From positions 11,653,000-11,716,999 of the forward strand of contig OZ005691.1 in the NCBI GenBank assembly GCA_963930775.1: 64,000 nt of DNA, in the 5' to 3' direction. Each line of letters begins with the position of its first letter. Position 1 is the stretch's first letter. The notes beneath the pieces were generated by a model that searched no databases, was not told where the DNA came from, and saw only the letters and a program-made list of their open reading frames with translations. Below, piece after piece: positions 34,518 through 47,200 of the stretch. Origin of the DNA: Cliona cf. orientalis (lineage: Eukaryota; Porifera; Demospongiae; Clionaida; Clionaidae). Both the position numbers and the translations under genes were made by a program.

Positions 34518-36815
34518 ATGGTGTTAGGAGTCAATGATTTGGTGACGGTTCTGGATGAACTTTACGATGTTCGTGCTAGATGGTACGACATTGGACTGAG
34601 GCTAAATGTGCCTGCTGAGACGTTGGAGAAAATCAAAGCACCTGATGACAACAGTTGCCTTCGTCAAGTTCTCATTATTTGGTTGAGATCAGGAAAGGCT
34701 ACTTGGACCAACCTCTGCCAGGCACTTCGACATCGCACAATTGAACAAGGAAAGCTGGCAGATTCTCTACTAGCTAAATACCACTCAGGTACATATTCTA
34801 TACTTTATATATAATAAAATATTATAATTTATGGTTTGTATAAATCCGATAGCGAGAGAGACAGCTCAGAGTACTAAATCCCAGAGTGCTGGATCAAATA
34901 TTAGTGGGAGAACTTCAGGTGCTGCACGTCCTAGCACTTCAGGGAAAACTAATACCAATCCAACTATGACTCGAGGTCATCATGGCACTGGAGGAACCCC
35001 CAAGAGCAAAGAAAAACCAAGTGCAAGTACAGCAAAGTCGGGAGAAGCTGGTCCAAGCAAAGCCAAAAAGAGACCATTGACATCAGATACTCCTGGCCCT
35101 TCAGCAGCTAAGGTTGGTTGCCGTGGTAACTGAAGTGAAGATTCATAACATTGTTGCATGATAATAATATATAATATTTTCAGAAACCAAAGCAGGCTGC
35201 CTGTAATTTAAAATTGCCCGACAGCTTTGCCAAAGAAGATTTTGTTAGGGCACCCCCTCCTGACCGTCACTGTGTAAAATGTGATCGCGTGCCATTAAAT
35301 CCACAACGCTCTGTATGTTGCAAACGGCTCTACTGCGAACCCTGCTCCAAAAAGAATAAGCGATGTACTAGTAGAACACACAAAGCAGACTTGGAGTACA
35401 CTTCTGACAAGGACCTGTACTACAAGATTCAAAAGCTGAAGATCAAGTGTCCAAATCGAGGAAAGGGCTGTGACTGGTCTGATACTGTACTCAACTTGAA
35501 GAATCATCTGCCAGCTTGTGGTAAAGGAACTATTAGCTATATCATGCAATACATGTATACAGTGTCACACACAAGGGCTTATCGTGCTAAGCACACATCT
35601 ACAGGGGACATATAATGTAGCAATTTCTATTAAAAATAATTTTGGCACACCTATAATTGGAATATATTATGCATGCATATCATGGGAATATTAAGAATTT
35701 GAAAGCACCTATATATGTGGGCAAGATTGACTTATATAATTTAAGCACTATTCATGGGTGCTATGGTATGCTCACTAAACTGTACACGTAATAACTAGAA
35801 ATTTTATGGTATAATTATAGGAGGCCAGGCACAGGGAAAGGGAACAGGGATGCAGAAAACACAGCAGTCAGAAAAATCCGGCAAAGTACATTCCAAGCCG
35901 ACGGAGAGTGGTCCAAACGTTGCCATGACTAATCAGATTAACGTCACTGTTGTTAATGTTGGAGACAAAGACGAGCAGAAGCAAGAGGCTACTGAGGGTG
36001 GCAGTAGCAGTACGAGTCTGAATGGTACCAGCACTGGGAAGGGACACAATCGGCAGGATGAAACAACGCAAGCAGCTAAGCCTACAGGTACTTATTATGT
36101 AACACATACCTAAATCCAAACTAGCAACAGCAGGAGAGTCTGAATAAGTAGCACTGATCACCTCCTTTTGAGAGCCTCTCTAGATTTATACTTACTAGTT
36201 TTTATATCTTCAAGCATATTAAACTCTTCATGATAATTATTAAAATTAATTTTGATTGTATATAATAATGTACTAGATGGAGAAGCACATGGGAGCAGTT
36301 CTACGATGGAAGGTGCCCAGGGAACAAGCACAGCCAGCTGTCTACCACTAAATGTGGTGATGAAGCCTGTTAGCGATTATCAAGCATCCACTGGCAAGAC
36401 CTGGCTCAGCCCCACCTTCCTCAGCCACCAACTTGGATATAAGCTTTGCCTCGCCGTCCGAATACAACCACAAGCTTCCCTCCCCTTCAACGAAAATCTT
36501 CAACTCAATGTTGGGATAGTGTCTGCATCTGAAGATCAGGAGGACTTCCTGAAATTTCCATGTATTGGTGATGCCACAGTGCAAATCTTGAGTCCAGAAA
36601 AGAATCAACGATGCATAGATATTCCCGTCGGTTTCATGATTGGTGATGAACCTGAGAGGTTCACGTACGCTTCAGTTCCGAAAACATACATCCACAGTAA
36701 TTGCCTCTTCTTTCATGTGGTGAAAATAGATTTGGGTGACGAGTATAAGCCGTGGCTGCTCGATCCACACAATGTCATGGAGGTTGATGATTCCATATCA
36801 GTTGATTCTGTGTGA
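34518..36815 (+). CDS. Death-RING-TRAF finger-TRAF-C protein
   Basis: Exons 34518-34788, 34853-35112, 35184-35520, 35821-36087 and 36277-36815 give about 557 residues. The Death domain is residues 1-90 (RWYDIGLRLNVP; CLRQVLIIWLRSGKATWTNL). A Ser/Thr/Lys linker leads to the variant RING near 195 (CVKCDRVPLNPQRSVCCKR, YCEPC; two extra residues give CTSRTH) and a TRAF finger (CPNRGKGCDWSD). A polar linker exon leads to TRAF-C/MATH-like sequence from about 405 (FLSHQLGYKLCLAV; LKFPCIGDATVQILSP). Death, linker and RING exons, introns and 5' UTR are closely similar to those of the gene at 52643, which lacks the TRAF-C half. ATG follows the acceptor CAACAG. Intact; signalling role inferred from the domains. 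Confidence 0.93.
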
Positions 36816-37875
36816 TCTATTAATTGAAATGGGACTATATTATAATATAGCTATAGCCTGAGTGAGCCCCAAGTTAAGTACACATAAGCTTACACATGTA
36901 GAGTAGGAAGTTGAATAATGTATACATCATCTAGTATTAATATTGTAGCTCTGACTATGTAAAACACTATACCATATCCCCTTGAATGCCATGGAGCCAT
37001 AGAGCGCATGCGCGCGGCGTAGAAGTACTCATTAGTCAACCTTTGCACTTTGGCACAGCATTAAATGACAGGGAATTCCCCTTCACTGCAAGCGCCATGT
37101 GACACACTGCAGTCTGCTCCAAGATCAATCCTCTATCACAAATCAAGGTAAGTCTTACTGCACACGGATCGAAATAGTGTAGCAAACCTGTGAGGCTAGG
37201 ATCCTACGGTTGTGCTCCTACATTTGTCTGCATGTCACCTTTTTAAATTTTAATATATACAGAAGTTGACACCTTGAAGAAGGGGCATGAGTACTTTTAT
37301 TAAAGGTTTATTAAGCATGTTTTATTTTTTTAGTTCAAGCAGCTAGGCTTGGGAAGGTCCTATAGACTACATAAAAATAATATGCTTTAATTTAAAGCAA
37401 ATTACTTTGTGTGCCTCTTTCTCCTGTGCATGTGTACAATGGTTTTTATCAATAGCCATAAGGCCAATCAAACTACGTGGTTTCTTGTCCACCTGTTTTA
37501 TATTTCTATGTGGGCGGGCGGTCACATTACTCATTATTCAATATTATGGCATTTTGAGGGTGTGATTTCCTGGAACTGCCCAAATAATTAGCAAAAAAGA
37601 GGTGTGGCTGGTGTTTCAAGGCAATAATGAAAGCAGATGCATGCGGTAGGTAGAAATAGACGCGGGAGGTGACGAGAAACTAACGATCAAGTTTGTGTGG
37701 CCTAACTGCATCATATTAGAACTGTTTTATTGGCCAATTTATCACAAACCGAAAGCTTGATTATCAACCTTTTGTTTTGCGGTAACTGGCTCATCTCCAA
37801 CTCAGCAGACTGATAGTGATATGATACCACCTTGTACGTACCCAGTTGCAATTTTATATTTCTTGCCTATAGGCC
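36816..37875 (+). other. Spacer, promoter and 5' UTR of the 37.9-kb gene
   Basis: AGCGCATGCGCGCGG near 37003 (NRF1-like) lies about 140 bases upstream of a probable 5' UTR exon ending at 37147 (AATCAAG then GTAAGT). The acceptor TATAG at 37868-37872 sits three bases before the start codon. No coding exon recognised. Confidence 0.55.
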
Positions 37876-40800
37876 ATGTCTCTTGTACTGAACGACCTAG
37901 CCGTGGTACTAGATGAGCTCCATGATGTCCGCAAGATGTGGTATGAGATTGGGCTGAGACTGCAGCTTCCCGTTGAAGATCTCGAGACAATATCATCGGA
38001 GCACAAAAACGACCAGCAAAGTCTGAGACGGGTCATTCTACTCTGGTTGAAGTCCGGCACTGCGACGTGGGCCAAGCTCTGTGACGCCCTGAGCAATCGT
38101 ACTGTCGGTGAGACGACTCTAGCGGACAAACTGAGAGGGAGATACTCTGGCAAAGGTACATTGTACGACAGCAGAGTTGCAATATATACGGTATAGCCGG
38201 AAAATTTGGCAGGGAATTAAATTTGGCGGTGTGGCAGTCTATGTTACAACCGCCAAATTAAATCCAACAAAATTTCCTACTCACATATATAGACATATGG
38301 CGATCCTGTACTGAACCGCCAAATGTAAATCCGCTAATAATCTTGCAATAGCAATTTTGGTCACTCAGAGGCCCGAGGCTGTAGCATCCCAAGCAAAGTA
38401 AAGTGAAATCCAACTGACCAATCAGATGCATGTATTCTTTATGTGTACCTACTATGCAGGATCAAAGGGGAAGAAATCTGCAAAGAAAACACAAAGTGAG
38501 CCGTGTCCACAAGAAATTTCCAAAAGTAGCTCCAGCAGACCAAATCCCGAGCCGGAGTGCAGCAGGAAACTAGACCTCTCAATCGACAAATCTTCGACAG
38601 TTGAAAGCCTTGACGATGATATAGCGATTATCGACGTTGGATCTCCGTCATGTGAACAGTACAGAGCGGCAGACAAAGCCACACCTCTCAGTGGCGAGAA
38701 TAGGAAGAGGGGTTTAGATACACCAGTGGCCCAGTCGGAGTCAAAGGTTAGCAAATCTTGTATGCATAAGTACTGCAATGTGATATCAAGAATCCCCTTA
38801 AAACAAATGAAGATTCTTTGCGGACATGCCCTGAGGATGACTAGAGCATCTAGTCGAAATGTCGCCAAGTTTTACCGAACAGTTAAGTTATCCGCTAAGA
38901 ATCTTTGTTTGTTTCATGCAGAGCAACTGAGAACGATATCACTTCATAAAAATCCCCGTATTAAATTTTATGAAACTTCCTAATTTTGCAAAATTTGATG
39001 AGCTTTTATGTACATAGCTACAGGCCCCACACTCCTATCGTACATTAAACTTTACTTGGAAACACTATAGAGTGTACATACTGTAAATCGCAAATATTTC
39101 GTGATTAAAATTATTATTTTCAGACAGCCTGGCTTGTGCGAAAATTAAATGCACGAAATACATGCGCAATATTAACGATAATGCAGTACAGGGTCGTTTG
39201 TCCGAAAATTATTTAACACGAAAATTTATCGCATGAGACACGAAATATTGGCGATTTACGGTATGACACAAATATACTGTATATATGTGTTATAACACAT
39301 GATATCTTGTTTCTATAGAGAGCGAAGAGATCGAGAGTACTGGACAGTTTCTCTCAAGATGACTTCTCGAAGCCACAGCCCTCCGACCGCCAATGCGTCC
39401 GCTGTGAGCGTATTCCCTACTCTCCCTTGCGAGACGACTGCTGTAACAGCCTCTACTGCAAACCCTGCTCTAGAAAAAACAAGATGTGCAAGCAACACGA
39501 AGAAGATGTGGAGTTTTCGCCGGACAACAAACTGAAAATTAGGATAAGAAAGCTTACGATGAAGTGCTTGAACCGAGAGAGAGGATGCCAGTGGAAGGGG
39601 AGAGTGGGACAACTGAACCAACATCTAGCCGAGTGTGGAGGTCAGTGGAGGGAGTGTAGAGAGATATTGGTACACTGTTCAAGGGAGAGAGGGGGAGGGG
39701 CTTGAGAAATTAATGTTGTTGGAGAGAGAGGTGGGGGAAGGTATACCATAACTTACTGTAACCTGCCCAATTACATATAAGGGTCCCCCCTTACATTTAT
39801 AATTGTGAGGTTACAGTAGGTTAAAGTAGGCTACGGCAGGTTACAGTAAGTTACGATTCACCGTAATTTACTGTAACCTGCCCAATTGCATGTAAGGGTC
39901 CCCCCTTACATATTTAATTGCGAAGTTACAGTAGGTTGTGGGGAGGGAGGGGATGGGGGGGGGGGGGAGGGAGAACAGTGTAGGTCAGTATTGTAGTATA
40001 GAGAGATTGGAGGAGAGAGTGAGAGAGAGAGAGAATGGAGGAGGGTTGCTAATACACAAATGTGTGATTAATTATAGCCAAACTATCAAATTTAGTGAAG
40101 AAATTCCTATCATAATATTATTGTTATAGTAACCACTCCTCTGCTTTCCACATTTTTTCACAGATTCTCTACCAAGTGAAATAGCAGGAGCTACATGTAC
40201 CTCAGACACTGAAGACAATGATAGTATTATGGCAAAAGATGACAACTTGTCCTCCATAGTTGATCACAACTTAACTTCGTCTGATTTTGTCGATCGTACG
40301 CCAGTCAGCAAAAAACTGGAAAGAAAAGCTATTGAACCTCTGGAAATCACTGTAGCGGACATTATGGGCGGAGTCGAGATGGGGTCAGAGTTCAACAGCG
40401 AGAGTGGAGAAGTGGGGTGTGGCAGTGCCGGCACGAATAATTGTCTGACCCCTCCGTTAAATCTCATAATGAAACCAGTGAGCAAATACCAACTTTCCAA
40501 AGACGAAATTTGGTCTAGTTTGAGTTTTTCAAGCCACCAACTCGGATACAAATTGTGCCTTACAGCAAAAGTACTACCACAACCTGACGTCAAACTAAAC
40601 GATAGCGTACACCTTGAAGTGGGCGTGGTTTCAGCACAAGATCGGCAAGATAGCTTCCTGAAATTTCCATGCATCGGAGACGCCAAAGTTAAACTTCTGA
40701 ATCCGCATCAAAACGCAGCGCACAGAGAGATTTCCATGGGATTTATGATTCAAAACGAGCGTCGTAGCACCCACGTTCCTGAGCTAACCTACCCAATGGT

Positions 40801-40960
40801 GGTACCCAAGGAATTCATTTTCAAGGATCGGTTGTTTTTCCATGTTGTTGCTGTTCTGCTGAGTGAGGACCACAGGCCTTGGTTGCTCGATCCCAGTCAA
40901 GTTGCTGAAGATGTGGCATGCTCTTCTGATAGCGAATCTGAATGCAATGTTGTCAGTTGA
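37876..40960 (+). CDS. Death-RING-TRAF finger-TRAF-C protein
   Basis: Exons 37876-38155, 38460-38746, 39319-39640 and 40164-40960 give about 561 residues. The Death domain is residues 1-93 (MWYEIGLRLQLP; SLRRVILLWLKSGTATWAKL). The linker exon has a short acidic/hydrophobic patch (DDDIAIIDVGSP). The variant RING is near 208 (CVRCERIPYSPLRDDCC, YCKPC, CKQH), with a TRAF finger (CLNRERGCQWKG). The final exon carries about 90 polar residues, then the TRAF-C/MATH-like domain (FSSHQLGYKLCLTA; LKFPCIGDAKVKLLNP). Unlike the genes at 30922 and 34518, the second linker and TRAF-C lie in one exon, as in the gene at 26140. Introns carry MITEs of families C and D and repeat A. Intact. Confidence 0.92.
38187..38360. 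mobile_element. MITE family C, truncated copy 4
   Basis: Left end ACGGTATAGCCGGAAAATTT and interior are present; the right end is missing. In the first intron of the gene at 37876. Confidence 0.75.
38806..38945. repeat. Dispersed foldback repeat A, copy 4
   Basis: Carries GACTAGAGCATCTAGTCGAAA and CGAACAGTTAAGTTA. Lies in the intron between the linker and RING exons of the gene at 37876-40960; open frames running into it are not coding. Confidence 0.7.
39079..39262. mobile_element. MITE family D, copy 3
   Basis: Ends TACTGTAAATCGCAAATATT and GGCGATTTACGGTA. Intronic, just before the RING exon of the gene at 37876. Confidence 0.85.
39749..39935. repeat. Duplicated hairpin repeat with GGGTCCCCCCTTA
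   Basis: Two units, each with TTACTGTAACCTGCCCAATT, AAGGGTCCCCCCTTACAT and an inverted AGTTACAGTAGGTT end, in the last intron of the gene at 37876. G/A-rich tracts follow to about 40040. Confidence 0.75.
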
Positions 40961-41270
40961 AGGACTTAATTTTCGATAATGCTTCACTTTCTTCTATATA
41001 TATTATTATTATTATTATTATTATTAAATTTTCTTATATATTTTGCAACTTGACAATATTTTCTACTTGAACTTCCCTATTGCTCGATATGCATTTATGT
41101 GTGCTTCTGAGTGCACGTATCTGTACAAGGCGTTACGATGATTCATTATTGCTGACTGGACAAATTCCAATGCGCGTGCGCGTTGGAGTTTGCCAAGTCA
41201 GCAAATTTTGTGTAGACCGGCTGCGTTTGAGTCTCTCTCGATCTCTCTCTCCTGGCCTGGCTAGCTGGTT
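40961..41270 (+). promoter_or_regulatory. Spacer and 5' UTR of the 41.3-kb gene
   Basis: Short spacer with an ATT microsatellite at about 41002-41025, an AATGCGCGTGCGCGTT motif near 41170 and a CT-rich stretch just upstream of ATG 41271. No TATA box recognised. Confidence 0.45.
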
Positions 41271-44200
41271 ATGGCGTCTATTGGTGAGGAGGAAGAATTC
41301 CAATCTTCAAACGCAGCGACGATCAGGAAGAGAAGTGGCACTCCACATCCTCAACCAAGGAAGGTAACAAAAAAAAACTCAGATTTCATGCATGTAGGAA
41401 ATGTGTAGGATAGGGCAAGATTTTCTGCACATTTCATTTATTTTACAAAACTCTGCCAAACATGTGTCGGAAAACTCATGTTTTGGTAAGCACGACAGAA
41501 AGGGATCTTACTTTTGGTCCAGTGTAAATATGCAATATTATTTTGACACCTTTTCGTGGAGCAGTCTTATTATAAATAAGATTTTCAAAGTTTAATACCT
41601 GCATGCATGAGTCAGGATATTTTACAAGCAGTATCAGTATGTTTCAGATACTATTATGAAGCAATTTCTCTCTCTCTCTTTCCCCCTTCTCTCCACAGCG
41701 AGCCAAGCGAACTGGAGTGACCCTCCCGACTAGCCTCGATCCGAACCTCTTCTGTCGGACCCAAAAGCCTAATCGCTACTGCAATGGCTGCAGTAAGATC
41801 CCTCTCAGTCCGTTCATGACGACGTGCGACTGTAAGGCGATCTACTGTGAGGCTTGTGCTAAGAAGGCACCTCGATGCTCCAGGCACCCCCATCAGGAAA
41901 TCATTTATATACCGGATAAAGCACTGAAGGTAGAGAATCTCTTTCTATCTTTCTCTCTCTCTAATACCATGAAGGACTTGTACATGTCAGTGCCTCCAAG
42001 TATACGGATTTATCAGTATTAATTTGTTTTACTGAATTCTGACCATAAATACTGATAAAATTTTGAAAACTGGGGGAATTTAGTACATACATCACATATG
42101 GAGCTCTTTGTAAACTATTAAAAAATACTGAAAATGTATGGAAAATACCGAAAAATGGGAATATTTATACTGAAAGACAGGAGAACAGCTTGGAGGCGCT
42201 GACATGTATATCTGATGACTCTGTCTATATTTAATCGGCTCGTCAAGGTAATCCCAGCTTTACAATGGGCTTTTCCATTAATGAATGATACACCCCCACG
42301 GAAGAGTGATATTGGCATATGACCCCCTAGATCTAATTATAGGCCGATGAACCATCAAGAATTATTTAACTAGAGTATTGAGACCATCAAGAAGTCATTA
42401 ATGGTCTTCCGTCCCTTGCAAGTGGTATCCTCATCGTAAGGATTTTAGCTAACTGTGCATTGATGGGCTCAGAGTTCACCTAAGGAAAAAGTAATGGGAG
42501 GGTGTGGTTTGTGACCACATCAAAGTAATACGGGTATTAAAGGCATCTGAGCTGGCCTGTAGCTACATTGGGCTAGCTATTTGATTTTGTAACCATTAGG
42601 CATTGGCGAATTATGCTGGCATAATTTTGAGCTATAGCCTCGTCCCCAAGCCTCCACCTAGCTTCAATGTTGCACGCAGAAATGGGTGGAGGCCTAGGGA
42701 CGAGGCTAATTTAGGGCATAATAGATTCCATTAGCACATGGGCATATGCTAGCATAATAGATTCTATAATTTATTTAGGTTTCCCTTCAACTATTCCTTC
42801 CTCATCTCGTGTGCTGCATGAATCTTTATTGGAGCCCAAGGTACTGGAGCATAATAATACATATGCTAATTGCCTTCTATATTTGACTGCATGTCAGCAA
42901 CCTTTGTTGTTCAGTGCAGCGGCACCTTTGCTAGTTATAAGGCATTGTGGTGAGCATGAAGGGTTTTACTAGCATTGCCAGCATAGCATAATAGGACAGA
43001 TTTTGAGCACAATTCACCAATGCCTAGTAATCATACACCCCCTATGAGTGTAATTTTGTGTACTTATGACACAATTATTAATATGATATATGATATAGCT
43101 ACCATCCCCAGAAGACAAATTCAGTATCAAATACAACTCCCTTTCTCTCTCCTCAATAGTGTTACCTACGTACATACTGCGCTGTTCCAAGCTACTCACT
43201 CCCATAAAAATAAACATTGTCCTGTTACAAACAGGTTATTTTAGCTATCCATCAGACACTATTAATAAGATCTGAGTTCCCAGTACTAGTATCTTTATCC
43301 CTGGATTGGTTACACTTCACTGATTTAGAGGAACTTCTATTGGTAGGTAATTGTTTATTACACTCCAGCTTGCATAACATTAACTATTATGCCCTCCAAG
43401 ACATTGTAGCATGGAATCACTCGTCCCGGCTCTTATTGAAAACCATGGTCCTTGCAAGCCTCGTGTACCAGGCCTATACTCTCAATAATACTATGCACAC
43501 TACTATTTTTCGTATAGCGTGACAATGTGTAGTATGGAGGGTAGGCCTGGTGCACGAGGCTAACCCTTACATGGCTTTAATTGGATAATCTTTTCACATG
43601 AACAACTGATGCCCAACATTGCGCAATAGACCTTTGCAAATTTGCTATGGAAACTATTTTTAACGATGCCAGTGGTCCTAGTAATTTCTGTGCATGCTTA
43701 TGGTTGGAAAAAGGTGCCAACCACAGCACAAACCTATAGGAAATTATTTTAATATCAACAACAGATCAGACTTGGTGTGGTACAATGATACTCATAGATC
43801 ATTGTCATTGCTAAACATACATTTTTGGTACTATTGAGGAAGTTTTCCCCATACCACTATTTTACTTTAATTTGTATGACAGCACTGTGTATTAATTGGA
43901 CAAGGGACACAACCTGCTTAGATCCCTAGCTGAGTTCTCATTAAGAAGTAGTATATACACCCCTACCTTTTCCAGTTACTAGTAGCTCATGCATGCGTAA
44001 ACATCATCCCAGTAGTATGTCCTGAAGGTCAGACTGGCCCACCATGCTGCTACAAATGGTTTGCAATAATGTTTGTAGAAACAACCTAGTACCACACTAA
44101 GCATAAAAATGTATACGCATGGTACATGCATTTATACCTGTTACATGTTATAGTTACACCTATACATGCATGTACTAGCTATAGGTTCATGCATGCCCCT

Positions 44201-47200
44201 GAAAGTAGCTCTCTACAACATTATACCTACCAAGAGCGCATAGTTCTTAATATTATGCGCTCTTGGCTAACTTAGCATGCTATTCTCATAAGTCATCAGT
44301 GACAGTTGGGCATGTTACGACACAAATGCTATCTAACGCAAATGCGATCTATCAATACTTAGAAAAATTCGACAGGGAAAAAAAAATCAAAGTGTACGGC
44401 AAGATTTGAACCCGCTCTATTCCGTCCCATGCATAAGAGCCCAACCACTCGGCCACCACCGTTGTTGCTGCTGGCAGCCATTATTTCAACTATTTTATAG
44501 ACAAACCCTACACAACCCAGCCCCTCCCACACTGTATAGAGGACCATAGGGCTATAAATTGTCTCTTGTATGGATGAGCAAGATCATGGTGGGAATCAAA
44601 TTTCAAGCAAAAGTTAATCTGAGAGCAAGCATGGGTGTGTGCAGATGAAGTCTACTGAGTCAGAGGAGCAGAGCTAGAGTGTTTTTGTGGTGTGTTGTGC
44701 AGAGATCTGAAACATGCCCAGGCAAGTTACTGTACTATGTGGTAACACATCTAGGTGTGAAACCACCATCACCACCCAGGTGGCAGTAGTAGTGGTTACC
44801 CCATTAGACATGCTTGTGAGTGTCTGCTGATTTTCAGTACTAGACTTCTGAGCATGGTATATATAGCCACCTAAGCATGCATACCCTAATCATGCATACC
44901 CTTACCACGTGTACCCTAATCACGCATACCCTAATCACATCACCTCTCACATATTCCAATTATCTCTCATATGCATACCTTAATCACTTCACAATGTCAT
45001 ACACACACAAGCACTGGTATGCACATACATATACACATATCATAATCATTTCATGTCTTTAATTAACACATACCCCATGCAACCACTCACATCTCTCATA
45101 CACATACCCATCTCAGTGTGTGTCATATACTGCCCTATTACTTCATTTCTCATAGTACCCTAACTACACATACCCTAATCACATCACCTCTCATATATTC
45201 CAATCCCCGTCTCTTTATCGATCTCTTATATACATACCTTAATCACTCCATGTTGTCATGCACATACCCCAATCACAAGCACTGGTACACACATACACCA
45301 TACATATATCCTAATCATTTCATGTCTTAAGCACATACCCCATGCAACCATTCGCATCTCTCACACACATACCGATCTCACTGTGTGTCATATTATACTA
45401 CAATTGAGTACTGCCCTATTACTTCATTTCTCATACATATACTCTATATACCCTAATTACTTCATCTCTTATACATGTGTCCTAATCATTTCATCCCCAC
45501 TCATCTCTCATATATACTGCCCTATTACTTCATTTCTCATACACATACCCCAATCATTTATAATTATGTCCTGATCATTTCATCCCTCTCATACAAAAAT
45601 GCATCTCATTCCCACCCACTGATCACTTCATCATAATATTATTATGCATACTCCCATCACATTACCCATTTCATCTTCTATGCACCCTAATCATAATATG
45701 ATGTACTAAGTTGCTACAGTAAACTCCCATAGAGAAGTAGGCAATAATTCTTGTATCTAACAGTGCAAGTGTAATCGCTCACTGATTGGCTAGGGTGTTA
45801 ATTTAATTACAGCTTATACCTAATCACGTGCTGATTGGGTAAAATCACCCTTCGTTTTGTTAGTACAGCTGCAAGGTCAAGAAGAAACCTGCTGATGCTA
45901 CACAAGTTCTACAAAGCACCTCTTCACCTTGTGGGGGTAGCCAGGCTTCTGTTTACTTAGTGGACCTATACTACTGCTAGTGGTCTGTTAGTTAAGTAGA
46001 TAGGCGTCCTTACATAAGCGCTTCATATGATTAGTAATTGATCACATCCTTCTGAGTGCAATTTGGAAATAATCATACTCGTAACTGCCAGTTGTTAAAT
46101 TGCACTTGGCTTCACCTCATGCAATTTCAAGCCTTCCAACTGGCAGTTACTCGTGTGATTATTTCCAAATTGCACTCAGAAGGATGTGATTAATTATTCT
46201 AATCACTTCATCTCATCGATCCCTCCTATACGTACCCAATCACATACACTTTGAGCTGCCCACTTTAGTCCTTTACTTATTCCCCTCAATATGTGCCCAT
46301 AATAATTCTTTGATAGCCCCGTAAGACGTAGATATTGTAGTATATTTCCCCTAGGGTATATACCTCATTCCAGGCCCTATATTCCCAGCTATTCAATGTT
46401 GCATGCAAAGACAACATCAAGGAGACTGGGGACGAGGCTACCCTAGGATAAGTTGTTAAGTGGCCTACGCATGGCCTGGAAGCATGAAAAGTAACTAGAG
46501 CTCTATAGAGCACATACCCCGCGCGCTGCAGCGTCGATGTCGAACTCTCTAGCTAGCTATATGCATGCCACCTGTAGGCTGTTGCCGACCTTTACCTATA
46601 CATATTGTGCCAGGTTGTGCGCATGAGCAGAAAGCACATGGTGGGTAGTGTTGATAGGCGTGGCCAACAAAATGCAGTATTTGCGACGCTCATAGACCTT
46701 GCCAAACGATTCGAAGCGTAATGAAGCCAGTTTTTCGACGATATCGACGGAAACGTTATATTTACGAGTCGCTCAGATGCCTAGATCTCCAGATCTGGCG
46801 ATTTTTGTGCTAACGACAGACGACAGACGACAGACGACAGACGACAGACAGACGACAGACAAAACCAATCACATTACCCCTTGCGCATGCGCGCGGGGTA
46901 ATAATAGACTTACAAGAGGGAAATAAACATAGTAGTAATGAGCTAGGGGTGTGGCCATGGGATTGTTGAATCCACTGTCATATTAATTAAAGTGAGCTAA
47001 CTGGTTTCCTATATATAACTTCTAGGAGTCTCTCTATAGTTCTCTCCCTCACCCCCCCCCCCAACCCCCCTTCTGAATGTGTGTTAAGTTGCCATATATG
47101 CATCAGTGGAGTAGGAACCGGGCTGGGGGGGGGGCAGTGGGCTCCCCCCCCCAATGCTGTAGAAGGGGGGGGGGCCCTGGCCCCTCCAATAAAAGGATGG

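Noticed and set aside
44877..45574. CCCTAA-containing repeats as an interstitial telomere
   Set aside because: The units are ACCCTAATCAC-like and irregular, not head-to-tail CCCTAA hexamers.
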